Part shown: one piece after another, positions 15,130 to 21,580 of the stretch | Layout: each line of letters begins with the position of its first letter | How positions within the stretch are numbered: position 1 is the stretch's first letter | Origin: an uncultured Eubacteriales bacterium | GTDB taxonomy: Bacteria > Bacillota > Clostridia > Peptostreptococcales > Anaerovoracaceae | DNA: 21,580 nt | Assembly (NCBI GenBank): GCA_902797195.1 | Contig: CADBRY010000180.1 | Location: forward strand, 1-21,580 | Direction: 5' to 3' | Made by a program: the position numbers and the translations under genes | Notes under the pieces: generated by a model | The model's database searches: none | Seen by the model: the letters and a program-made list of their open reading frames with translations, nothing else | What the model was told of the DNA's origin: nothing

Positions 15130-16203
15130 ATGAATATGAAAAAAAACGTACTGATAGTATTCGGAGGGGAATCCTCGGAACATGAGATATCACGGATATC
15201 CGCAGAATCCCTGCTTAACCATATTGACAGAGAATGTTATAATGTGCAGACGGCGGGAATAACCAAAGACGGAAGATGGTTTCTGACTGAAGCATCTCCG
15301 GAGGAAATAGCTGACGGAAGCTGGGAACTCAGAGAGGGGAATTCCCCTCTTATGCTGTCTCTCGACAAATCGGGAGGAAGGTTTCTGACAACAGATGCCG
15401 GCGGGATCCGGCAGATAGATACGGATGTGGTCTTTCCCGTACTTCACGGGAAAAACGGCGAGGATGGAAGGATCCAGGGGATGCTGAGGATGGCGGACCT
15501 GCCTTTTGTGGGATCCGATACGGCTTCTTCCGCCGCATGCATGGACAAGGGGATAACAAAAGCCCTTGTTGAACAGGCAGATGTGGCGAATCAGGCAAAA
15601 TGTTGTATAATACATCGTAGCAACTGCAATCCCGATGAAGCCGCAGAAAACGTTGAAGTATTTTTTAAGGGAGAATATCCCCTCTTCGTAAAGCCTTCTT
15701 CTGCAGGTTCATCGGTAGGCATAAGCAAAGTCAGAAACCGCAGGGAGCTTGTCAAAGGGATAAAGGTTGCCTTTGAAGAAGACCGCAAGATCATAGTTGA
15801 GGAAGCCATAGTGGGAAGAGAACTTGAAGTGGCTGTCCTGGGAAACGAAGATGCGGCAGCATCAGAGATCGGAGAGATTTTTCCCGCTCACGAATTCTAC
15901 GACTATGATGCAAAGTACAGCGACTGCGGTTCAAAGACGGCTGTTGCCGAGGGAATAGACGATAGGATCCGTGAGGAGATAATCGATACCGCCCTGAAGA
16001 TATATACGGTCATGGACTGCAGCGGACTTGCCAGAGTGGATTTTTTCCTCAAGGAAGACGGGACTGTTGTTTTTAACGAGATCAACACCATACCCGGATT
16101 CACTAAAATAAGCATGTACCCAAAACTTTGGGAAACCTGCGGCATACCGTATAAAAAACTGATTGGAAGGCTGATAGAGTTAGCTCTGGAAAAACAAGAA
16201 TAA
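15130..16203 (+). CDS. ddl: D-alanine--D-alanine ligase
   Basis: A 357-residue ATP-grasp ligase that makes the D-Ala-D-Ala end of the peptidoglycan stem. The N-terminal block FGGESSEHEISRIS (11-24) carries the catalytic Glu (E17). PVLHGKNGEDGRIQG, KPSSAGSSVG and the metal-binding end RVDFFLKEDG...VFNEINTIPGFT are present. The omega-loop motif DYDAKY (258-263) has the Tyr of dipeptide-forming ligases, not the His typical of D-Ala-D-lactate ligases, so ordinary D-Ala-D-Ala is expected; D-Ala-D-Ser cannot be fully excluded. The start has only a weak site (GGGA about 10 bases upstream), with a second in-frame ATG at 15136. It lies between two LCP genes. Confidence 0.94.
   Translation: MNMKKNVLIVFGGESSEHEISRISAESLLNHIDRECYNVQTAGITKDGRWFLTEASPEEIADGSWELREGNSPLMLSLDKSGGRFLTTDAGGIRQIDTDVVFPVLHGKNGEDGRIQGMLRMADLPFVGSDTASSAACMDKGITKALVEQADVANQAKCCIIHRSNCNPDEAAENVEVFFKGEYPLFVKPSSAGSSVGISKVRNRRELVKGIKVAFEEDRKIIVEEAIVGRELEVAVLGNEDAAASEIGEIFPAHEFYDYDAKYSDCGSKTAVAEGIDDRIREEIIDTALKIYTVMDCSGLARVDFFLKEDGTVVFNEINTIPGFTKISMYPKLWETCGIPYKKLIGRLIELALEKQE
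15333..15350. repeat. 18-bp perfect palindrome within ddl
   Basis: AGAGGGGAATTCCCCTCT is a perfect two-fold palindrome inside the ddl coding sequence, where it encodes part of REGNSPLML. It includes a GAATTC site. A palindrome this long is uncommon by chance in a window of this size but can arise from codon usage. Confidence 0.6.
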
Positions 16204-16210
16204 CAGCAAT

Positions 16211-17797
16211 ATGTACGATACAAACAACAACAGCAACAATAAAGGGTCCAAGGGCTTTTTTTCCGCTGTAAAGCAGCGCATAGGGATGAGGATACACAGG
16301 TACAGAGAGCGCCTTGACATCAATGTGACAGGCATGCCACACCACCTTGTTACTGCTGTGCTTATAGGAACTGCGGCGGTGGAGGCCCTGGCAATCGGTT
16401 TGATTCTGACCCTGAATCTGCTTCCACTGAAGTTCCTTCTTTTGTTCCTTTTTATCATTATCGCCATAGATGCGGGAATCCTGGCGCTGATCCTGAATAA
16501 AAAGAGGGGACGAAAGAGAGCATACACAGGTCTTATCATATCTCTTCTCGTTATGATACTCTTCCTGCCGGCATCATATTTTATGTACAGTACCGGAGAC
16601 GCCCTCCAGCGTATAAGCGCCATGAGGGATCAATGGGAGGATTTTTATGTCATAGCCCTTGAAAAGGGCAGCTACGAAGAGCTGAACGACATAAAGGATA
16701 AGGAAGTCCACGCCATCGACAATGCCTCGAAAATGATCAAAGAGGCAAACGAGAGGCTTATAACCACGGCCGATGTGGAGATCAAGGGAGAAAGCGACAT
16801 CATTTCTCTTGCAAATCAACTTCAGGACGAACAGGGTGGACTTCACGACAACCTCATCTTTACCAGTGAATCCTACTACGATATCCAATGCGAGGAACTT
16901 AAGGATTTCAAAAAGAACACCAAGGTCATCTATACCATGAAGGTGAAGAAGAGGAGCAAGGGAAGCGGCAGGCGCATCAATGTTACCGAGGATCCCTTCA
17001 ACGTATATATTACAGGTCTCGATTCCTGGGGAAGCATCGACAAGGTGTCCCGAAGCGACGTAAACATGATAATGACCGTCAATCCCCAGACCAGACAGAT
17101 CCTGCTCACTTCAATACCAAGAGACGCCTACGTGGAACTCCATTCCTTCGGTCAGATGGATAAGCTGACCCACAGCGGAATATACGGGGTGGAAGAGACC
17201 ATCGATACCGTCCAGGACTGGCTGGATACGGATATGGACTTTTATGTAAAGGTCAACTTCTCCATGTTGATCCGCCTGATAGAGGCAGTGGGCAATATCG
17301 ATGTTTATTCGGACGAAGCCTTTGAATCATCCGTGTCCAAGTACAGCTACAAAAAAGGATGGAACAACCTTCACGGTAAACAGGCCCTGTTCTTCGCCAG
17401 AGAGAGAAAGTCCTTTGAAAAGGGTGACGCCAAGCGAATAAAGAACCAGCAGAGGGTGGCGGAAGCCCTGATAAGGAAGATAACCAACAGCAGAGTACTG
17501 CTGACACGATACAACATGATACTTGATGCTGTTTCCGAAAACATGGTGACGAACATGAGGAAGCGGGATATTTCCGCTCTGGTCAGGATGCAGCTCAAGG
17601 ATATGGACAAGAAGTGGACGGTCAACACCTACAGCATCGCCTGTACGGAAGCAAGCGAGGGTACGTACAGCATGGGAATGGGACGAAAGCTGTATGTCAA
17701 CATTCCCAAGGAAGAGAGCGTAGAAAAGGCAAAGAAAATGATACATGACACCATGTATCCGGCTGAAGCTGTAGAAGAAACCAATTTGATCCCGTAA
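16211..17797 (+). CDS. LCP family protein of CpsA/Wzg topology, with three membrane segments
   Basis: A 528-residue membrane protein. After an Asn-rich, basic N-terminus, three membrane helices lie at about 46-68, 73-96 and 106-127. An extracellular accessory region (130-250) follows, then the LCP domain (262-428): NVYITGLDSWG, R281-S-D, MTVNPQTRQILLTSIPRDAYVEL and FFARERK. This architecture is that of streptococcal CpsA/Wzg, which attaches capsular polysaccharide to peptidoglycan. The C-terminal 100 residues resemble the LCP-family tail. No clear ribosome binding site precedes the ATG, 7 bases after the ddl stop; translational coupling is likely. It is a second, distinct LCP protein beside the single-helix one at 13458. 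Confidence 0.9.
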   Translation: MYDTNNNSNNKGSKGFFSAVKQRIGMRIHRYRERLDINVTGMPHHLVTAVLIGTAAVEALAIGLILTLNLLPLKFLLLFLFIIIAIDAGILALILNKKRGRKRAYTGLIISLLVMILFLPASYFMYSTGDALQRISAMRDQWEDFYVIALEKGSYEELNDIKDKEVHAIDNASKMIKEANERLITTADVEIKGESDIISLANQLQDEQGGLHDNLIFTSESYYDIQCEELKDFKKNTKVIYTMKVKKRSKGSGRRINVTEDPFNVYITGLDSWGSIDKVSRSDVNMIMTVNPQTRQILLTSIPRDAYVELHSFGQMDKLTHSGIYGVEETIDTVQDWLDTDMDFYVKVNFSMLIRLIEAVGNIDVYSDEAFESSVSKYSYKKGWNNLHGKQALFFARERKSFEKGDAKRIKNQQRVAEALIRKITNSRVLLTRYNMILDAVSENMVTNMRKRDISALVRMQLKDMDKKWTVNTYSIACTEASEGTYSMGMGRKLYVNIPKEESVEKAKKMIHDTMYPAEAVEETNLIP

Positions 17798-17839
17798 ACA
17801 ACAGGTCGACGAAAGGAGACCTTTCAGGAGGACGTATCA

Positions 17840-18802
17840 ATGTCAGACACCAGATTATATGCGGCAATAGACAACAGAAAAGTGGCAATCATAGGATCGG
17901 GATATGTGGGAGCATCCATAGCATATGCCCTGACTGTCAAGGATCTGGCCAGTGAGATAGTTCTGATAGACATCGACGAAAAAAAGGCCAGCGGAGAAGC
18001 CCAGGACATCCAGCACGGAATACCCTACATGGGAACGTCCTCTGTTCGGGCGGGAACCTTTGAGGACTGCAGGAACTGCGATCTGACCATCATAACAGCG
18101 GGCAGAAACAGAAGATACGGTGAGTCCCGACTGGATATGATAGCCGACAACATAGAGACCATGAAGGACGTAGTCAACGATATCAAGCCCTACTACACTC
18201 ATGGAGTCATCCTGGTGGTTTCAAACCCCGTGGACATTCTTACTTACAAGTGTGCAGAGTGGATGGATCTTCCCAACGGAAGAGTTCTGGGAACGGGATG
18301 CATTTTGGATACTTCAAGGCTCGTCAGGAGAATAGCCGATTATACGGGCCTCAATATAGAAGCGGTGAAATGCAACATCGTGGGAGAACACGGTGATTCA
18401 CAGTTCCCCGTATGGAGCAGACTGGCCATCGCCGGTGTGCCCATGGACGAGTACTGCAGCAACGTGGGACTGGCCTGGGGAGAAGAGCAAAAGGAACTGC
18501 TGTACAATCAGGTAAAGAAGATGGGCGAGGATATAATCGCGGCAAAGGGCAAGACTCACTATGGGATCGCCTCCTGCGTATGTTCTCTGGCAGCGGCAGT
18601 ACTCAACCAGAGGCTGACGGTGGCTCCTGTAACATCACCTCTTCAGGGTGAATACGGACTGACCGATGTGTCCCTGAGCATTCCATCCATCGTCGGCGTA
18701 AACGGAGTGGAACACAGATTAGAAGAGCGATGGAACGAAGATGAGAGGATCAAGCTTTTTGAAAGCAGCAAACTGCTCAAGGAAACGCTGAAAAAACTAT
18801 AG
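17840..18802 (+). CDS. LDH-family 2-hydroxyacid dehydrogenase, annotated type L-lactate dehydrogenase
   Basis: A 320-residue NAD-dependent dehydrogenase of the LDH/MDH superfamily. Seen: dinucleotide loop GSGYVG (19-24), the NAD-ribose acid D44, R97 (R109 in LDH numbering), the D157/R160 pair (D168/R171) and proton-relay H184 in GEHGDS (H195). The fold and most positions say L-lactate dehydrogenase. The substrate-specificity residue, however, normally Gln102, is R91 here (AGRNRRYGESR), as in malate dehydrogenases, while T239 (T246) remains LDH-like. Activity on oxaloacetate or another acidic 2-oxoacid is therefore possible. AGGAGG at 17826-17831 is a strong ribosome binding site, directly after a small hairpin GAAAGG-AGA-CCTTTC (17811-17825). 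Confidence 0.9.
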   Translation: MSDTRLYAAIDNRKVAIIGSGYVGASIAYALTVKDLASEIVLIDIDEKKASGEAQDIQHGIPYMGTSSVRAGTFEDCRNCDLTIITAGRNRRYGESRLDMIADNIETMKDVVNDIKPYYTHGVILVVSNPVDILTYKCAEWMDLPNGRVLGTGCILDTSRLVRRIADYTGLNIEAVKCNIVGEHGDSQFPVWSRLAIAGVPMDEYCSNVGLAWGEEQKELLYNQVKKMGEDIIAAKGKTHYGIASCVCSLAAAVLNQRLTVAPVTSPLQGEYGLTDVSLSIPSIVGVNGVEHRLEERWNEDERIKLFESSKLLKETLKKL

Positions 18803-18830
18803 TGATAAACAGTACGAACGGGAAAAAGAA

Positions 18831-19964
18831 ATGAAGGAAATACGCTTTAATGTTTCTCCTGCCACAGGCAGAGAAATGGAGTATATGAAAAAGGCCGTGG
18901 ATTCCGGCAAGATCTGCGGGGACGGAGAGTTTACGGAAAAATGCAACAGGTGGCTCAGGGAAAAGACCGGAGCCGCCGGAGTTTATCTGACAACATCCTG
19001 CACCCAGGCTCTGGAGATGGCCGCTCTGATGACCGGCATAAAGCCCGGAGACGAAGTGATACTTCCTTCATATACCTTCGTTTCCACGGCAAACGCGTTT
19101 GCCATCAGAGGCGCAAAGCTTGTGTTTGTGGATATCAGGCCGGACACCAACAACATAGACGAGAAGCTGATAGAAGAAGCCATAACGGATAAAACAAGGG
19201 CCATCGTGCCGGTGCACTACGCCGGAGTGGGCTGCGAAATGGATACCATATTGGATATCGCCCGGGAACACGGAATACCGGTAATAGAGGATGCGGCTCA
19301 GGGAGTGATGGCCTCATACAAGGGACGGGCTCTTGGCAGCATGGGAGATCTGGGATGTTTCAGCTTCCATGAGACAAAGAACTACAGCATGGGAGAAGGA
19401 GGAGCCATCCTTATAAGAGATCCTGAGAGGACGGAGGAAGCGGAGATAATCCGTGAGAAGGGAACAAACAGAAGCAGATTTCTGAGAGGCCAGGTGGATA
19501 AATACAGCTGGGTAAGTATAGGATCCTCATACCTCCCAAGTGACATAAATGCGGCATTTCTTCTTCCCCAGCTTGAAGACGCGGATAAGATAAATGACAG
19601 CAGGCTCTCCTGCTGGAACAGATACTACGAAGATCTGTTGCCTTTGCAGGAAAAAGGATTCATCCAGCTTCCCGTAATACCGGAAGGCTGCATTCACAAC
19701 GCCCACATGTTCTACGTCAAATCCGCCGATCTTGAGGAGAGGACGAGACTGATATCATATCTCAAGGAGAATGGCGTTTCTGCGGTATTCCACTATGTGC
19801 CCCTCCATTCATCGGAAGCCGGCAAAAAATTCGGCACCTTCCACGGAGAGGACAGATATACCACTGCCGAGAGCAACAGACTTCTCAGGCTGCCCATGTA
19901 CTATGGACTTGAGATAGATGAAGTGGATCATATATGTGAGTTGATTTCGGATTTCTACAAGTAG
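18831..19964 (+). CDS. wecE: dTDP-4-amino-4,6-dideoxygalactose transaminase, WecE/RffA type
   Basis: A 377-residue PLP enzyme of the DegT/DnrJ/EryC1/StrS family. It closely follows the WecE/RffA pattern from end to end: [11 protein letters not shown] near the N-terminus, [48 protein letters not shown], the PLP lysine K183 in [33 protein letters not shown] and FHGEDRYTT. Length equals the family norm of about 376. WecE transfers an amino group from glutamate to C4 of dTDP-4-keto-6-deoxyglucose, giving dTDP-Fuc4N, a precursor known best from enterobacterial common antigen. Here it sits before rfbA and a flippase gene. The 4,6-dehydratase that makes its substrate is not in the window. Spacing to rfbA is 11 bases. 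Confidence 0.92.
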   Translation: MKEIRFNVSPATGREMEYMKKAVDSGKICGDGEFTEKCNRWLREKTGAAGVYLTTSCTQALEMAALMTGIKPGDEVILPSYTFVSTANAFAIRGAKLVFVDIRPDTNNIDEKLIEEAITDKTRAIVPVHYAGVGCEMDTILDIAREHGIPVIEDAAQGVMASYKGRALGSMGDLGCFSFHETKNYSMGEGGAILIRDPERTEEAEIIREKGTNRSRFLRGQVDKYSWVSIGSSYLPSDINAAFLLPQLEDADKINDSRLSCWNRYYEDLLPLQEKGFIQLPVIPEGCIHNAHMFYVKSADLEERTRLISYLKENGVSAVFHYVPLHSSEAGKKFGTFHGEDRYTTAESNRLLRLPMYYGLEIDEVDHICELISDFYK

Positions 19965-19975
19965 GAGGAGATAAC

Positions 19976-20839
19976 ATGAAAGGAATCGTTCTGGCCGGTG
20001 GTAAGGGAACCAGGCTTTATCCCATGACCAAGGCTGTGTCAAAGCAGCTTCTGCCCATCTATGACAAGCCGCTGATATACTATCCTCTTTCGGTACTTCT
20101 CCTTGCGGGGATAAGAGAGATACTGATCATTTCCACGCCGGAGGATATAGGCGACTACAAGGATCTCCTTGGGGACGGAAGCAGACTGGGTGTAAACTTC
20201 AGCTACAAGATCCAGGAGACTCCAAGGGGCCTTGCGGATGCGTTCATCCTGGGTGAGGAGTTCATAGGAAGTGACGATGTCTGCCTGGTGCTGGGAGACA
20301 ACGTGTTCTACGGACAGGATCTGACCAAGATCCTTGACGAGTCCATAAAGGGGCTTGAGGGCGCCTGCGTATTCGGCTATCCCGTTAAGGATGCAACCCA
20401 GTTCGGGGTCGTCGAGTTTGACGAAAACAACAGGGTCATTTCCATAGAGGAAAAACCTGCGGTGCCAAAGTCCAATTATGCGGTTCCCGGTCTCTATTTC
20501 TACGACAACAATGTGGTGGAGATAGCCAAGAACGTGAAGCCATCGGCTCGAGGCGAGATCGAGATCACATCGGTCAATAACGCCTATCTGGAACAGGGCA
20601 AGCTCAAGGTCTCCCTGATGAAGAGGGGAATGGCCTGGCTTGACACAGGCAACCCCGAGGGAATGCTCAAGGCTTCCGAATTTGTTGAAGCAGTCCAGTC
20701 AAGACAGGGTTTTTACATAGCCTGTCTTGAAGAGATAGCGTGGAGACGTGGATTCATCGATGTGGATCAGCTCAGAAAGACGGGAGAGGATCTTAAGATG
20801 ACCGCCTACGGCCAATACATACTTTCACTTTGTGATTAG
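19976..20839 (+). CDS. rfbA: Glucose-1-phosphate thymidylyltransferase
   Basis: A 287-residue nucleotidyltransferase (RmlA) that makes dTDP-glucose from glucose-1-phosphate and dTTP, the first step to dTDP-deoxysugars. The N-terminal signature [25 protein letters not shown] (3-27), the [10 protein letters not shown] block and [12 protein letters not shown] and WLDTGNPE motifs are all present; length is typical of the short RmlA forms. Its ribosome binding site AGGAGG overlaps the wecE stop codon, a sign of tight co-expression. Together with WecE it implies a dTDP-4-keto-6-deoxyglucose route; rfbB (4,6-dehydratase) is expected nearby beyond the right edge or elsewhere. Confidence 0.97.
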   Translation: MKGIVLAGGKGTRLYPMTKAVSKQLLPIYDKPLIYYPLSVLLLAGIREILIISTPEDIGDYKDLLGDGSRLGVNFSYKIQETPRGLADAFILGEEFIGSDDVCLVLGDNVFYGQDLTKILDESIKGLEGACVFGYPVKDATQFGVVEFDENNRVISIEEKPAVPKSNYAVPGLYFYDNNVVEIAKNVKPSARGEIEITSVNNAYLEQGKLKVSLMKRGMAWLDTGNPEGMLKASEFVEAVQSRQGFYIACLEEIAWRRGFIDVDQLRKTGEDLKMTAYGQYILSLCD

Positions 20840-20849
20840 AGCGTGAATT

Positions 20850-21580
20850 ATGCTGGCTGCAATCCGCAGAATTCTAAACAGATCCAATAACATAACACGC
20901 AGCACATACCTGTGGAATACGGTGAACGCGGGGCTTTCGGCAGCTTTAAGCCCGGTGATACTTATGGTAGTCACCAGGACCAACGGGCTCAATGATGCGG
21001 GCGTGTTTTCTATTGCCTTTGCGGTGGCCGCCCTCATGCTTTTTGTGGGACAGTACGGGCTCAGGAGATTCCAGTCATCGGATCTGAAGGAAAAGTACTC
21101 CTTTGCTGAGTACAACGCCACCAGATTTTTCACACTGGCCGCCATGCTTATCGCAAGCGGGGCCTACTGTGTATACGGAGTGGTTTTCAGGGACTATACT
21201 CCCTATAAGTTTACGGTGATATATCTCATCTGTGCTTTAAAGGCAATACAGGCCTATGCGGATGTGATCCATGGACACATGCAGCAGAAGGGAAGGCTTG
21301 ACGTTGCGGCAAAGGCCTCGGCTCTGAGATTTACCGCGGAGATCATATCCTGCAGCGCAGCCCTGATAGTTAGCCGTGACCTGATAGTTTCATCTGTGGT
21401 ATGTGTACTGGTTTCTCTCATGGTGCTCATGCTTACCAGCGTAAACCTTGCCCGGGACTACTGCGACACCCTTCGTCCTAAAATAAGCATTGGCAGGCTC
21501 AGGAATCTTCTTGTGGAGGGCTTCCCCATATTCATAAGCCTGTTCCTGAACATGTACATCAGCAATGTTCCAAAGTATGC
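20850..21580 (+). CDS. Wzx-like polysaccharide flippase / oligosaccharide repeat transporter, N-terminal fragment
   Basis: An open frame starts at the ATG at 20850, 10 bases after rfbA, and runs off the right edge (243 codons seen). It encodes an integral membrane protein with several hydrophobic segments, at about 24-44, 50-67, 93-113, 119-138, 163-200 and 222-240. The start (NRSNNITRSTYLWNTVNAGLSAALSPVILMV), the early aromatic TYLWNTV and the SLFLNMYISNVPKYA segment resemble MATE/MVF-type flippases annotated as lipopolysaccharide biosynthesis proteins in Clostridia. Wzx proteins flip undecaprenyl-linked sugar repeats across the membrane. No obvious ribosome binding site is seen. Family assignment rests on topology, context and recollection of the motif. 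Confidence 0.75.
   Translation, partial: MLAAIRRILNRSNNITRSTYLWNTVNAGLSAALSPVILMVVTRTNGLNDAGVFSIAFAVAALMLFVGQYGLRRFQSSDLKEKYSFAEYNATRFFTLAAMLIASGAYCVYGVVFRDYTPYKFTVIYLICALKAIQAYADVIHGHMQQKGRLDVAAKASALRFTAEIISCSAALIVSRDLIVSSVVCVLVSLMVLMLTSVNLARDYCDTLRPKISIGRLRNLLVEGFPIFISLFLNMYISNVPKY

Noticed and set aside
15224..15243. Perfect TTGACA (15224-15229) and TATAAT (15238-15243) inside ddl
   Set aside because: The spacer is only 8 bases; a sigma-A promoter needs about 17, so the pair cannot work together.
15606..15611. TATAAT within ddl as an internal promoter
   Set aside because: No -35-like hexamer lies 16-19 bases upstream, and no gene start follows at a sensible distance.
17811..17825. GAAAGG-AGA-CCTTTC hairpin before the LDH-family gene as a terminator
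   Set aside because: The stem is 6 bp with a 3-base loop, no T-run follows, and it abuts the ribosome binding site; it may slightly affect translation but is not a terminator.
15130..18802. ddl plus dehydrogenase as a vancomycin-resistance (VanH/VanA-like) pair
   Set aside because: The dehydrogenase belongs to the L-LDH/MDH family, not to the D-lactate dehydrogenase family of VanH, and Ddl has the Tyr of dipeptide ligases. No VanX or sensor-regulator genes are present.

Overview
The window looks like a piece of chromosome from a low-to-mid GC member of the Bacillota, most likely an anaerobic Clostridia lineage. The reasons are the Firmicutes-type order rplS-rbgA-rnhB and valS-folC, AGGAGG-like ribosome binding sites, heavy AGA/AGG and ATA codon use, a formyl-THF synthetase with a cyclodeaminase-type cyclohydrolase (common in anaerobic one-carbon metabolism), and secreted wall hydrolases with bacterial SH3 domains. 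The genus cannot be fixed from the sequence alone. Every gene is on the + strand, coding density is very high, and no gene-free stretch exceeds about 165 bases. No rRNA, tRNA, CRISPR array, insertion sequence or phage gene was seen.

Region 1 (1-3323, housekeeping): the tail of rplS and its terminator, then rbgA (50S assembly GTPase), rnhB (RNase HII) and fhs, the last two joined to their upstream neighbours by 4-base ATGA overlaps. Region 2 (1653-4879, one-carbon cassette): fhs, fchA and folD convert formate + THF to formyl-, methenyl- and methylene-THF. The FolD copy lacks two residues needed for cyclohydrolase chemistry, which fits a division of labour with the FchA next to it. A terminator-like inverted repeat with a duplicated right arm closes this unit.

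Region 3 (4974-12404): a near-consensus promoter drives a secreted CHAP-domain peptidoglycan hydrolase with five SH3 repeats. It is followed, with almost no gaps, by valS, folC, a YegS/DgkB-type lipid kinase and a GNAT acetyltransferase. valS has no leader and so no T-box.

Region 4 (12424-21580, cell envelope): a GH25 muramidase with an SH3 domain, an LCP (LytR-CpsA-Psr) ligase with a long basic cytoplasmic tail, Ddl, a second LCP protein of CpsA/Wzg topology, an LDH-family dehydrogenase with an MDH-type specificity residue, then wecE, rfbA and the start of a Wzx-like flippase. Together these suggest that a surface glycopolymer is built from dTDP-activated sugar (probably including a 4-amino-4,6-dideoxyhexose), exported, and attached to peptidoglycan by the LCP enzymes. 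The cluster runs off the right edge.

The most noteworthy observations are the FolD/FchA split, the Arg at the specificity position of the LDH-like protein, the duplicated SH3 module kept identical in protein despite many silent changes, the triplicated half-site upstream of the hydrolase, and the WecE-type aminotransferase in a Gram-positive envelope cluster. I found no clear sign of a wholly new defence or mobile system.
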